The notes beneath the pieces are model-generated. The model did not search any database, had not been told where the DNA came from, and saw only the letters and a list, made by a program, of their open reading frames with translations. From Pachyseris speciosa (taxonomy: Eukaryota; Cnidaria; Anthozoa; Scleractinia; Pachyseridae): 64,000 bases of DNA. Below are positions 1-11,556 of the stretch, piece by piece. Location: the NCBI GenBank assembly GCA_016490735.1, contig JAEMWC010000258.1, forward strand, positions 450,001 to 514,000. The letters are read 5' to 3'. Made by a program: the position numbers and the translations under genes. Within the stretch, counting starts at the first letter, position 1. Each line of letters starts with the position of its first letter.

Positions 1-186
1 TAGTCCATCGGCATCTGCTTCTTCATCGTTCATGTCGGTATCTTCGTCGTCGGCATCAGCGAGTGGTTCGTCTCTATACGGACTTATTTCGCCTTCTGCG
101 AACCCCCATTCTTCTCCTGAATCGTCACTTTCTTCTCCACTTTCCATAGGATCATACGAATTACTTGTATCTGTATCGCTAGACAT
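1..186 (-). CDS. N-terminal part of an acidic protein, P2X7-domain-like family (partial)
   Basis: Read on the minus strand, an ATG at 186 opens a frame that runs off the window edge at 1 with no stop. The 62 visible residues are rich in Ser, Asp and Glu and contain a segment reading GEISPYRDEPLA. Many cnidarian proteins that end in a P2X purinoceptor 7 intracellular-type cysteine-rich domain begin with the same sort of acidic stretch followed by an I-x-PY-x-x-EP motif; that family memory is the only basis for the name. The defining C-terminal domain would lie outside the window. The plus-strand frame through the same bases is a serine-rich shadow. The coding call is moderately likely, the family call less so. 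Confidence 0.45.
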   Translation of the reverse strand, partial: MSSDTDTSNSYDPMESGEESDDSGEEWGFAEGEISPYRDEPLADADDEDTDMNDEEADADGL

Positions 187-475
187 TTTAATGCGTTCAA
201 AGTCTCCAAACACTGCTAAGCAAGCCAAGTAATTCACAGGTGTCTTTGCTAACAGCTGAGTATCGTGCAAACAACGTGACGTCACTTAGTGGAAAAGTAG
301 TCCCCAGTTCCCGACAAAATTTTAAGCTAACATTTGCCTGTTTTGGAGCCTAAAAATCGCCGAAAAAATTTGTTTAGACATTTCTAAATCATGAATCCTT
401 TCTTTATGCATATCAACGAAAGAAAAAAGCCAATAAAAAATTTCGTTTCATATACACTTTAAAGGATCTCTAATT

Positions 476-1003
476 TTTAGACTTTTTACTGTTGTATGCA
501 TGACAGCCTCATATTGTCTAGGTGGGTTTGAGTTGATTTAGGGGAGTTAGAATAGCAAAGCGAGACTCTTTTGTCGTTTTATTATGTCATTAAGCTTGTA
601 AATTAAGCCATTTTTATCTTTTCGATAGGCGTAAAGAAATTTAAAAAAAAGTTGGTAACCAGTTGTCTTTCAAACAACAAACAACATCTAAACAGCTTTA
701 TTTTCAAAATTTGCACAAAAAAGGCTGCTGGCCCGCAGGTAGCTGGGGCTAATCTAGGTGGGCCAGACTTACAATTAACTAAAGGACAAATTATCAGTAC
801 AATTGGAAAGGAATTAATAAAGAATAAGGACGGAAACTAACAAGATGTAAGGAAATGCGAGAAAAATGATTTAGTGCAAGTTTGAGGAAAGGGAGAATGG
901 CGCTATTTAAGTGAGTCTTATTTTTTTATCTGTGAAGTTAATTGTTATACGACTTAAAGAAAGTCATCTTACATTGATCAAATGTAACGAATCTGTGTTT
1001 AAT
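476..1003. repeat. Dispersed repeat, copy 1 of 2
   Basis: This block is strongly similar, in the same orientation, to 11940-12465. Shared landmarks are a start around TTTAGACTTTTTA, a middle with AACAACAAACAAC followed by a GGCCCGCAGGTAGCTGGGG segment, and an end around AATCTGTGTTTAA. The copies differ by scattered substitutions and small indels, so the duplication is not recent. No coding frame is conserved. Class unknown. Confidence 0.7.
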
Positions 1004-1229
1004 TGAAAGGGTCACAAAGGAATGGCTTAAGCTGAATACAGGAACTCTGCAGTGTGCATTGGGTGGTCAGGCCCAAACGTATACCCAAAAATCACCAAAA
1101 AACTCACAAAATATCCCACAACATAGCATCCTGGGATGAGCGCAGGGATTTTTAATTGCTTGAAACGCGAACGATATATCAACGTTAATCCATGTTAAGC
1201 GGCTAAAAAACGATGTTTAGGTTAAATCC
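1004..1229. other. No recognisable feature
   Basis: Short AT-rich stretch between the dispersed repeat and the SINE body. Nothing supported. Confidence 0.5.
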
Positions 1230-1421
1230 CGCCTTAAGTAAAAGGACTGTGAGACGGGACCTACGGTTTATCGTCCTTATCCGAGAAGACTAGAATTAAG
1301 TCTAAGCCGTTTGTATAAATCATTACAATGGCAGCACTTTCTACTTAATTATTTAAAGACCCTGGGTGTTGGTCCGGCCGGGGTTTGAACCCGCGACCTC
1401 CCGCACGGTATTCCGGTGCTC
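1230..1421 (-). repeat. tRNA-headed SINE, body and most of the head (minus strand), split by a DNA transposon
   Basis: On the minus strand the stretch ending at 1421 holds the downstream part of a tRNA-like head, including a B-box-like GCGGGTTCAAACCCC, followed by a non-tRNA body running to about 1230. The missing front of the head (the A-box side, reading TATCTCAGTTGGTA on the minus strand) lies 4.7 kb away at 6126-6153. Joining the two across one TA gives a continuous tRNA-like head, so a single SINE was interrupted. The sequence resembles an abundant cnidarian SINE type from memory. It is not a working tRNA gene because the 3' acceptor side runs into the body. Confidence 0.75.
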
Positions 1422-1434
1422 TACACAGTAATTT

Positions 1435-1860
1435 TCAAAGAGTTATTTTAACTCCTGAAGTGGGGTTAAACTAACTCCTCAAGGTGGAGTTATTTTTGTT
1501 CGGAGTGACTTTAACTCCAAAAAGAGTTATTTTAACTCCAGCAAAAGAGTTTTCTCTTCAACTGGGGAGTAAATTTAACACCTAAATTGGAGTTACATTG
1601 TGGGAGTTATTGTAACTCTGAATTGGAGTTAAAGTTAACTCTCTGTGGAGTTAAATTAACTCGTTTGTGGAGTTAAATAAACTCCTTTTGTGGAGTCATT
1701 TTTAAGGGGTTAGTATAACTCCCCTTAGGGAGTAATTATGGAGTGATCGCAACTCTCCAAGAAGAGTTAAAACAACTCTATTTGGGGAATTATTTTCATA
1801 GAGTTACTTTACCTCTGCAAAGGGAGTGGATATAACTCCTCGTTTAGAGTCATTAATGCA
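1435..1860. repeat. Left subterminal array of GGAGTTA/TAACTCC units
   Basis: A run of short imperfect units in which GAGTTA and TAACTC alternate, so that neighbouring units can pair into small hairpins; spacing is irregular, roughly 12-25 bp. The matching array lies at the other end of the element. In known DNA transposons, arrays next to the ends often bind transposase; that role is inferred here. Confidence 0.8.
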
Positions 1861-2977
1861 TTTATAGGAGCTGGCATAACTGAAACTAAACAGAGTCATT
1901 GCTTTACTGTTGTTATTTTCAACTCTGTTCAAAGGCTCGTGGGATAGAGAACATGAAAGCTTGGACCACTCGCATGACAAAAACGTTGCAGTGGTATGCC
2001 ATATTCGTCCCCTTTTGCAATTCACTATTGGCTCGCTGAAACAAAAGAGCTTTTGTAAATGCATCGTTTTCGGTGGAAAAAGCGGCTTCCCAAAGGTCAT
2101 GCTGTTTATCTCTTCCTTCCCCACCCCGGTAAGCTTCTGAAGCTTTCCTTCCCTTCCCTTGTATCTAGGGAATACAGGTTTGAGAAGAAGGAAAAGTTCG
2201 AGAAAAATAATCCCGCGGATCGAAGGATAAATGGATGAAATATTGGCAGTACAATGTAATCACGAAAGGTCACTCTCTTATCACTGGTCACGCTCCCTAC
2301 CCTACAAGAAAATGATTAGAACACGTGATGTAACACGTGAGCGATCTCGCGTTCAAAGGTTTGCGCCACTGGCGGTTGGTATTGAAAATTGTATGGAGTC
2401 GGCGTGCATTTATCTTCATTTTTGGATCTTTAAGTACGAAAGAAACTCTATCAGGTAAGTGTTTTAGAGACTTGTGTTTCTTTTTAGTCGATTTGTCTCG
2501 CTTTAACAGTTTATTTGTAAGAATACTGACAAAGGAGGCGGTGGTGAATGCTGCATGTAACGTGTTAGCTTAACGGTTGTGATTTTGTTCCCGTAAACCT
2601 TTCCGAAAATCACGATTAAATGCCTTCATTCAGTGCTCCTCGATCGAAGACCAAGAGAAATATATTAATTCAAGTGAATTTTCGCAGAAACAGCAAACCA
2701 CAACGAGTTATTGAGTGATTTTTGTAGCAAAATACAAGCACAAAACTTCGAAGCGTTCACGTTGTAATCCATCTCTATCCGTTCTAAAGACGATTATTCA
2801 GTCTCAACTTAACTAAATAGTTTGAAGTTTCACTGAATTTATAATAGTATGGCGTCCTAACAAGAAATGAACAGTTGTTTTCAAACGTTTTCATGTATGT
2901 TAATGTCTGTCAACTTATCAAAGTGTTGCATTGCTAACGGAGGAAAATAAACTTGTTATTTGTGTTATTTGTCTTAG

Positions 2978-3068
2978 ATAACCATGGATGAAGAGTTAGC
3001 AAGATTTCTCAATACAGTCTGCAGTTAATATAAGCAAGAGTCCATTGATAATCTTATAAATGACGAGG
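2978..3068 (+). pseudogene. Exon-like relic inside the 4.7-kb element
   Basis: An acceptor-like TTTGTCTTAG precedes an ATG at 2983 (ACCATGGATG, a good Kozak context). The frame reads MDEELARFLNTVCS, then an in-frame TAA, then YKQESIDNLINDE, and ends at a strong donor (GTAAGT). It looks like a 5' coding exon with one nonsense change, either a captured host exon or the decayed first exon of the element's own gene. I do not recognise the protein, and the exon is short, so chance is possible. Confidence 0.3.
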
Positions 3069-4166
3069 TAAGTTTTGAGACAGTGGCAATTATTGGCTAC
3101 ATGATCATATACAAAGTATTTAAGCATACATCTTAATTTGAAGAAAGTCTGCTACAAATCCAAAAGGGCAAAGAAATGAACCTTTCATAATTCAACTACA
3201 AATTAATGCTGTGCTTGTTGGTTAGATGGCAAACATGGCTATTTGTTCCAAAGAATATTAATAAAGGAAAATGTTGTATACCTTGTTTCTTGCTGTGCAG
3301 GAAATATTTCTCAGGATGCAGGAATTGAAATATTTTTATTTGGGTGTTGCTAAATTTGGACAGTCAACCCTGTTAAACACAGCCACAAGTGAATTAATTG
3401 CAATGTTGTTGTTGTTGTTGCTGCTGTTGTTATTGTTATTATTATTCACTTTCATCAGGGCCATTTGGCTGTGTGAGATTTATTTATTTGAGTGTTTGAC
3501 TAGGTGTTTTTTTATGTTAGTAGCACCTCACATTTAAGAATAATGTACTTGTAATCTCATGCAACTTCATTCATATCACACAGAACAAACTACAAGTTGT
3601 AGTCTTTTTGATATGAGGCAGAAGCTTGTATAGTTAAATGTGCATATTTCCTTTCTTTTAACATGAAGGCTGAGTTTGATCAGTTCTTTGGCAACTATTT
3701 AGGATAATAGTAAATTTTTCCTCTAAAATAATAATCATGGGTGATCATATACTGTAACTTCAAGCAGATTATATATTTGAGTTGCTTTTTCACTGAAATG
3801 GACATGGCAGTTTTGTTTGTTTGCATCATAACATCTACGTACCAGTGACTCTGACAGTGCAGTCTCCCAAACAGCCATTATTAGTGGTTGACACAACACT
3901 AAGGGAGCACTGTTGCATGACGACCACTAATAATGGCTGCCTCAGGTAGACCATGCAACAGTGGGGAATAATGACAACTTTTAAATTTCATATCTGGGGT
4001 TTACAATGCATACATTTGCATAAAAAGATAATCATGCTGAAACTGATGTCTAGATACTCAAGTACTGAATACATTCTTTTTGTAGGATGTATGTAGAGTC
4101 CATTGATGTGGAAACAAGGAACACCAAAGCTCTCCAGGATTATAGGCATTGGTGACTTAAGGACCT

Positions 4167-4872
4167 GGCCCCGGTTGTTCGAAAGACGATTAATGCTAAC
4201 CCAGGATTAAGAGTTAACTGAAATCTTAAAGTGCCTATGAAGCGAAATTTGTTTCTTGCTAATTTTAAAGTTTACCCCTAAAAACGCAAGAATCTCAAAA
4301 TATGAAGTGCTTGTGATTAAAATTGTTGATTTTACGAGCATTTGAAGTTGGGCTATTTTGCCTTTAAAAATGGTCAGGGGTCTGGGTCGTGATGTGACGT
4401 CATTTTGGGTACAAAAATGTGTTTGCGCTTATGAATTATAGTGAAATAGTTGGAATTCTTGTCCCCAAAATTACGTCAAAATTACGTCACAGCTATTGTC
4501 ACGTGTCTTTTTGGCCGCGCGATTCAAATGCCATTTTTGAGGGCAAAATAGCCCAATTTCAAAGGCTTGTATAATCGCCGATTTTAATCAAGAGCACCTC
4601 AAATTTTGGAATGTTGAGTTTTATGAATTAAACTTTAAAATTAGCGAGAAACAAATTTCGCTTCATAGGCACTTTAATCTCACTCGTTGAGAAAGTTTTG
4701 TAAATCAAATTGTACGCTTAAAGTAAAGTTAAATTCCAATCAAAACTTAAGGATGAAAGTCTTTTTGAAATGTTTTTGTTGAACATTACCAGTATTTACA
4801 ATTTAGACTGTACTCAAAGTTTGCTCTAACCCGTGATTACATAGCTTAATCGTGCTTTGAACAACTGGGCCC
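4167..4872. mobile_element. MITE with GGGCCC-GTTGTTCGAAAG-type ends (host of a nested MITE)
   Basis: The left end reads GGCCCCGGTTGTTCGAAAG and the right end is the imperfect complement TTTGAACAACTGGGCCC. A shorter relative with the same ends lies at 62229-62470, so this is a family. Its middle is occupied by the palindromic MITE at 4230-4673. No coding potential. Confidence 0.6.
4230..4673. mobile_element. Fold-back MITE with TTAA target duplication
   Basis: The ends are long inverted repeats of about 45 bp, starting AGTGCCTATGAAGCG and ending with the complement, flanked on both sides by TTAA (4226-4229 and 4674-4677). A TTAA duplication is characteristic of piggyBac and Kolobok elements, so it was probably mobilised by one of those. 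It is nested inside another MITE, itself inside the 4.7-kb TA element. Non-coding. Confidence 0.7.
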
Positions 4873-5724
4873 TGCTGTGTATTGCATTGGAGGGAATTGA
4901 AGTGATTTCCCTGGGGACAAGCAACGTGGCATTGTAGTGGGGCTTCATGTGGCTTGTTAAATATTTAAATATATACCCCACCAAGTGTGGCAATGTATTT
5001 CTATTTTGTGAAGACAGATGCCAAGAAGCAACAAAGAGAGTGGCAGTGAACAAGTTCACCTCTGCCCTCTCATAATTTCAATGTTTCTTTAAGGAGCCAC
5101 TGTCATGAGTTGACTTCAAAACATTTAACAATTCTTTTTTCCTCTCTTAAAGGAATCAAATATTCATGTTTGCCCAGAGTTTCTGAACTTTTTACTATAA
5201 CCATTGCCAACTTGTCCATGCCAATTTAAATTTGGCACATCAAACTGAATTTTTCAAGTTTAAATTTGAGTAACTGACAAATGTGCTTATGTGATAGTGT
5301 TCTGTTAAGGCTTCAGCCAAAAACAAAGTTTAAAATGTTTTTAATGTACACATACCATGTGTATCTTGTTCCTGATAGAACCTTATGAAAATTAAATTAT
5401 AAGCCAGTTATATTTTTTAAAGAAAAGATAGAGTTGTGTTCAAACAAACAGATTGAATTTTGTTGTATAGTCGTTTAAATTCAAATGTTCTTCAAATTTG
5501 ACTTTCATACCTGGAAAGATTGTCGTGTTTAAATGTTTTAATCAATGACATGCATACTTGCACATTATTTATCAATATAATTATTGAAATTTACATTTCA
5601 AATGTCAATGATAATACATAGTATGCAAGAAACTGGTGTTCAGATAAGAAAATGAAATCTGATTGAATTAAACATGTTACAGTCAATTTGTGTGATCTGT
5701 TGTTTTCATCTTAAAAGGGTGACT

Positions 5725-6110
5725 GTGCTGGAGTTACTTTACCTCTAATGCTGGAGTGACTATAACCCTGATTATGGAGTTGAAAAAAAACTCTACTCTT
5801 TTATGGGGCAGAGTTAAAATGACTCCCTTGTTTGGAGCTAATACAACTCCAGAATTGGAGTTAAAAATGGGAGTTAAAATGACCCCCAAAAAGGAGTTAT
5901 ATTTAACCTAACATTTTAACTCCACATTTGGAGTTACAGTAACTCCCTTATGGAGTTTAAATAACTCCTTTTGCAGAGTTAAAGTGACTCCCACACTGGA
6001 GTCATTATAACCCTTAAAAAGGAGTTAAAAAAGGGAGTTAAAATAACCCCCAAAAAGGGGTTATATTTAACCTAAAATTTTAACTCCACTTTTGGAGTTA
6101 AAATAACTCT
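5725..6110. repeat. Right subterminal array of GGAGTTA/TAACTCC units
   Basis: Counterpart of the array at 1435-1860, with the same GGAGTTA and TAACTCC units, ending directly inside the right inverted end of the 4.7-kb element. Confidence 0.8.
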
Positions 6111-6125
6111 TTAAAAATTACTGTG

Positions 6126-6153
6126 TACCAACTGAGATAACCGGCCGGCAATA
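6126..6153 (-). repeat. Front of the split tRNA-headed SINE
   Basis: On the minus strand this reads as the A-box side of a tRNA-like head (TATCTCAGTTGGTA). It continues, after removal of the 4.7-kb element and one TA copy, into 1421 and below. Confidence 0.7.
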
Positions 6154-6420
6154 TGGGAGTTTCAAGGGATCAATTTTTGATCACTAAGAGGAAAGCCCAA
6201 ATGTTTATCATCCAGGCCTGCAAAGGCTTTATCGATAACTTCACAGAAACATTCCCATCTTTAACTGGGAATATAAACACCCCACTTGCGGCGTTTATGC
6301 CACGGTCAGCTGGCAACCAATCGTGCACTCGTCCATTCTCGCCTGACTCTAACCTTCCACCACCCGCGTTTCCTCCAGAAGCTGGCTCCCTGTTGGCATT
6401 TGCAACCAATTTCCTCGGTA
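6153..6420 (+). pseudogene. Caspase large-subunit/linker fragment
   Basis: The frame holds FIIQACKGFIDNF, the region around the caspase catalytic cysteine (QACxG), then a linker closely matching the caspase exon at 37838-38479: both carry the segments NQSCTRPFSPDSNLP or SQSCTRPFSPDSNLP and then FPPEA followed by LLAFAT. Similarity stops soon after. The upstream half of the p20 domain, with the catalytic histidine, is absent, and no splice donor appears where the paralogues have one. It is a truncated copy of a caspase exon abutting the SINE, so a pseudogene fragment rather than a gene. Confidence 0.7.
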
Positions 6421-6548
6421 CATTTTTTAATTTAGATACGCCCGTTTCTCTTCCTTTTCCATTCCTTTCTCTTTGCGGCCGAAATATAAGAGACATGAGA
6501 AAGTGTTTTTTAAATAGCCTTTCCAAATTTCAGTACCGTATATATTAA

Positions 6549-9500
6549 CTTTGTTCGGATCTTTGTCCAAGTTTAAATTATCGTGAAGTGCAATTTGGAT
6601 TTAGATCTTCCGGGGGTTTAATTTCGGAAACATAAACGGCAGACATGAAAAGTTATTTTTTTATACTCTTTCGAAATTTCTTTGCCATTCATTCAAGTTT
6701 AGCAAACTGTAGAGTATAAACATCTTGCATTTATACTTCCAAGAGCTTTATTTTTTTCAGCGGTAGAACGTAGACACGAAAGAAAAAACGCCTCTGTTGA
6801 AACGTTTTTCTTTTGACCCTGAAACGGATCTGCAACGACAAACGTACTGGAAAATAGCAATTTGATTGGTTTAGCAAACAGACCCAAGCCCGCGAAAGTT
6901 GTTATTGGTTCATCGAACACACTACGCATTTTACGCATTTCCAGCTGAAACACATTGCTTACAAGTAATTTCTGTCATATTTAGGTGTTGCCTGGCAGAA
7001 ACTGTTTTAATCTAGCTGTCTTTTAAACCAGAGACGGATGAAAGAAGTTGCGAACACTTGCGAAAGGCATTTTTCAAGATCAAACGAAAATTGCAACGTG
7101 GCTTCATTTTTTTGTGCGTGTGGTAGTTAGTATACTCTCAGTAAATTCCCAGCAAGCTTTGATTCGCTAGTTGAGCTAAACTGTTCAGTTTGTATGTGTT
7201 TATTAGAAATAAAGAAGTTCAAATGGTTACTTATGCTGGTTTACTGTATTTTTTTCAATGGACCAACGTTAGACGATACTCTACATTACTTAAATAAGTC
7301 ACCTACCTCTCGTTCTGCATGTGTTGAGAGGATTGTTTTAGCTTTTTGTAAATAACTTTTTCGTTTGTTTGTTTCTATGTATGCTTGCCGTTTGTTTTTA
7401 TTTGCTTAAAGCAAGCGGTTACAACTGTATCGAAAAAAAGGAGAGTATTTAGCATTTTGGGACAACATTCAAATCACTCTCCTCAGTAATGTTGTAGAGC
7501 ACTGGTTGGGGGGGAGGGCATTGTGTTGAAAGTAATGCATTGCGATGTCGTTCCTAGTTTTCTCTCATTAGTTAGCAGTACAGTTCAACATCTACTTGTG
7601 GATACTCCTGTCAGCAAATATCTTTATCTGCGATCCCAAAGATTTCATCACGGTGAAAATAACGTTCGACAGATTACCTAACGGTAAGACGGCGGTTCCA
7701 CGGCCAATGCTAATCCTCTTCAAAAAAAATAACAGGATCCCGGTATCCAATATGTTTGATGCCTTGGGGTCACCTTGTATTGATCGGTCTTTATCCGCAA
7801 AATAGTTTTGGAAGTTCATAACATATCTTTGACTTGCGTTATTTACTTAGAGTCCCTCCTGATTGGTTGGCGAAGTGGTGGTTTTTAACTCGGAATTGCA
7901 TGCCTGAGAGGTAACATCTAGAGGTCACATCGAGATATGTTTTAGTTATGATTTGCCGTGGAAAGTACGTGACAGGTAATTTTTTTAATCGGATTCTTTG
8001 AGTAAACTTTGCTTTAAGTCGCTCGCTACCCCGACTTGAGACCACCGTGTGTCTCAATCAAACTTTCAGAATTAGGTCTGAAAGCCCACTGGTAAACGTT
8101 CCTTCCTCTTTATCATGGGGTGAATAGAAAACCGACGCTTAAGGTCTAGCGGGGATGTACCTGCCCTATCTCCTCTGCCACGCCAGTATTCTTTCATTGC
8201 GGTTAAGCAAGCATCAGAAAAATTGAATGCGTGTGCGGAAAAGAATGGCAATAGTTTCACATTTTGCTTAGATCTTACTGTATGTCTGCACTCGTACACT
8301 CAAGACTTACAATGCCGGCGTATTTCAAGAAACTGATAATTGACTCCTCAGGTCACTACATATTTCATCTCTTTCAGAAACAAAATTGCAAGAATCCAAA
8401 AAAAAAATGGTATAGTCACGTTTCACTGCATTTTCATGTTTTGGATGCCTTAAGAAGCTATTCATTATAGCCAGGAGCCCATGTTATAACTAACAACAGA
8501 GCTGAACTGCATACTGTTTGAACGTTGCTTTTTTAGTTCATGGATGACGTAGTCGTGCCATGGGGCATCGTAGGTAGCTGGATGGCACTCACTCACTCAC
8601 TCACCCACTCACTCACTCGATTCTTATTAATTTATTCATCAAACTTGGATGAAACGTTTCTTCTGACCCTCCTCTGGTAAGTATCGCATTTGTTCCCTAA
8701 GACCTCTTTGCTCAAGATTTTATGTTTCAGGGGGTAGTAGAAATGCGTATTAATTTAACCGATTCACCCACGTTGTTTCTTTGGTAATATTAACTCTTCA
8801 TTACAATCACCAGAAAGGTGCTTGGTAATTACTTATCTTCATTGCCACAGAAATCCAAGATAAGTTTTCATGCGAGTACTGAATATTTTACTTCTTGTGT
8901 TCTTTCAACTTTTTTACTGTTATAAAATTAATGCCATGATTATAAATGTTTTGAGCAGAGAGAAAGAAGACTATTGCTAAATTTACGCCAAGCCCGGTGC
9001 ACCTAATTTCAGCTCTTGTCGTAGTTTTTTTCTCTGCCTTACAGTATTCCACGAGTTTGTTCGTTGTTCAGCATATAGTCAGAGGAAACGTTATGGTGGT
9101 GTTCAAAGTCTAAACGTCATGTTGAAATGTTTAAACAGACGGAGCAGAAACTCTGTAGCTGCAATTTTTCTGTGTGACTTAAAATCCTTCAGTTGGAGCC
9201 AGATTATACATGAATGATTTTCCAAACAAAAACTGTTAAATATTTTTAATTAAACAAGCTAATTCTGTTTTTTTAAGTTTATCCGGCAATATCTGCGCAC
9301 AGTGTTCGTCTTGATTCCAGTCATTAATAGCACTGACAGATTTGGTGTCGTTGAGGTGCTCGTATGAAGTGACAAGGCTTCCTTGTACATGTGACATCTC
9401 TAGATTGGATACCAGTCCCCGAATCCCCATTACACTTACACTGTGGATCGATAAAACATTTATACACAATGAGATGCGTAACACAATAGACCTAGCCGGT

Positions 9501-10736
9501 GACCAGTACTATTATAGCAAAGCAACATCTTCGGGGACCCGGAAGAACGAGAAACAAAACCATATCGGAGTGAACTTGAAGGAAGCAAGTTGAAATCCCT
9601 TTCTTTCCTGGAAGCTTGTAAGCTTCAGCCAAGCAAGTCACAACAAAATAACTACAAAAATAACAACAACAGCAGAATAACCAATGAGCCGATTCAAAAA
9701 GAAATATAACCTGTCAGACCTCACATCGCCAGTGTTGCTAACGCCGCAAGTGGTAGAATTTGAAAGGTTAACGCTAAGATTTCGCTTACGGGCTCTATGG
9801 TACGAACCACCTTGTACAGCATAACTGGTCAGTACAAAAGGAAGATATTTCTTCATTACGTATACTTTCATTTAAGTCGTTTCACTTTAGGATTTCATGC
9901 ACAGACTTAAATTAAAGTCAAGTTAGAACAACCTTGCTTGCAACAATAAGAAATAACACTCGAAGGTAATTTAGTAGGATTACTTAACTCTGTCAATCGT
10001 TATAATTCACAACCACCCTGTACAGCAGATAACTAGCACCAGAGGAAAGCAGTGCTGAGTATCTTTCATTTGAACGATCACGCAAAACGAGTTAGTACTT
10101 TCCTGGGGGTCTTATAGCTTCTCAGTTTTCTCATTAATCGATGGGGTTAAAGACACAGGCCAGTGTCCAACATTTCAGCGAACCAATTTTGCCGGGGTTT
10201 AAAGCTCGCATAGCTTAACTTACCGGGCTCCACCCTGACACAAGCCAATAGTATCCTCGCCCTGTATGAACAGTAGAAAACAAAAAAGGCTTACTCCAAA
10301 ACCACAATGTGCAGCTTTAAAAGAAACAGCTACGTGAATCGTATGGAAACAGACATTTCAGAGATGGACGCTACCCCCCGCTCTCTGATAGACTCATCAA
10401 AAGAATAATATCTCATTTTTAACACCGGTCTTCATTTACTATCTACAGTTCTTGAAACAGTTCTCGTCCCTGCCCCTCCCCCAGCAACAAACAATGTCAA
10501 ACGTGGGAATGGAAAACGGGAAGGACACAATTACGATGACTTGAAAGTGTCCCAACGAACGTCTTCGTATATTACTGATACACGACCGAAGTCAACCTAG
10601 CGGATGATCCTTAGTTGGGTTTCAAATGGAGTTATAGGCTTCCCCTTCCTTGTCACCTTGAAAGCAAAATTTCCCGGGATACCACGTCCTCGATCACGTA
10701 AATCACATCTTCGATTGCCGTGTTGCCAGCATGGTT
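6549..10736. other. No recognisable gene
   Basis: About 4.2 kb with only short frames and no family I recognise on either strand. A CACT-type microsatellite lies at about 8587-8626. Unseen introns of a neighbouring gene, or old unrecognised repeats, are both possible. Confidence 0.4.
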
Positions 10737-10809
10737 GTCCTGATGGTATAGTGGTCATCACACCCGACTAGTATACGGGGGGACGTGGGTTCAAATCCCG
10801 CTCAGGGCA
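10737..10809 (+). tRNA. tRNA-Thr(AGT)-like gene or pseudogene
   Basis: The 73 nt fold as a full cloverleaf: a 7-bp acceptor stem (GTCCTGA with TCAGGGC), a T arm GTGGG/CCCGC around the loop TTCAAAT, a 5-nt variable loop, and an anticodon loop CTAGTAT giving anticodon AGT (Thr), with U33 in place. The D stem has two non-pairs (A-C, T-T) and the anticodon stem an A-A at its loop end. Those flaws, and a body that looks more like valine or glutamate tRNAs than threonine, suggest a remoulded or decaying copy. A scored covariance-model search would decide. Confidence 0.5.
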
Positions 10810-10825
10810 AATTATCTTTCAAACG

Positions 10826-10833
10826 TTTATTCA

Positions 10834-10906
<73 letters not shown>

Positions 10907-10953
10907 GCTGATCTCCGTAGACGCGTTTTAGTGTACTAACTTCTTTTATTATC

Positions 10954-11001
<48 letters not shown>

Positions 11002-11017
11002 CATTATTATTATTATA
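10826..11017. repeat. (TA)n and (ATT)n microsatellites
   Basis: A TA dinucleotide tract at about 10836-10903 and an ATT trinucleotide tract at about 10958-11016, separated by about 50 bp. Confidence 0.95.
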
Positions 11018-11417
11018 TATTTGCTTTTTTATAGATTTTTTTCTTTTCTTCTTTCTTTTTTTTAGTTTTTTTTTTCGAATTTTCCAGGCACGCACATGCG
11101 TACGTGCATACAATACGCATTTGGCAACAAGGACTTTTCTAGTAGAGCTTTGTATGACTACAATAGATAAGCAAACAATTAACAGTTTAGTGCTCAGTTT
11201 TCATATATTCGTTTGCGTGTATGCATAAGATTCAGAAACAAAGGAGTTAAACAGCAGGTAAAAGAAACAGATTTGAACATTATTGACTCCATAGTACTCG
11301 TCAGAACAAAGTTAGGTTGAAATATTTTTTGCCGAAAATCACAAGATGAGTCCGCCATATTCCCGTCGTAAAATTAAAAGTCAGCAAAAGAAATAAGCCA
11401 TAAAATAAAACTAGTAT

Positions 11418-11556
11418 AGGTGGTTTTCACGTTACGTCATCGCCGCCATGCTGGTGGACGTAAACAATAGACCTCTCATTATCTCCTTTTGTTCGTCCAC
11501 CTGTATTTGTTTGTTTCACCATTGTTATCTGCGTCTCCAGAGATTGACAACCACCT
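11418..11556. mobile_element. Small MITE-like element, AGGTGGTT...AACCACCT
   Basis: Short inverted ends AGGTGGTT and AACCACCT enclose 139 bp with a CACGTTACGTCATCG motif just inside the left end. The first bases match a repeat start I associate with cnidarian genomes, but the target duplication is unclear. Confidence 0.35.

Larger units (their letters stand above)
1424..6125. mobile_element. 4.7-kb TA-flanked DNA transposon with subterminal repeat arrays
   Basis: The ends are CACAGTAATTTT at 1424 and its complement ending at 6125, flanked by TA at 1422-1423 and 6126-6127. The inverted ends match for about 31 bp with one or two differences. The element interrupts a tRNA-headed SINE, which independently proves both boundaries. 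Inside each end lies a long array of short units built from GGAGTTA and its complement TAACTCC (about 1435-1860 and 5725-6110). The 3.8-kb interior has no transposase frame. TA duplication and CAGTAA-type ends suggest the Tc1/mariner-pogo (IS630) superfamily, but without a transposase that is inference. It also carries nested MITEs and an exon-like segment near 2985-3068. Confidence 0.8.

Noticed and set aside
1375..1421. tRNA gene on the minus strand
   Set aside because: It has a tRNA-like B box, but the 3' side continues into a SINE body and the head is split; it is a SINE head.
1435..1860. Possible CRISPR-like array of short repeats
   Set aside because: Units are irregular, partly inverted, have no unique spacers, and a matching array sits at the other end of a TA-flanked transposon in an animal genome.
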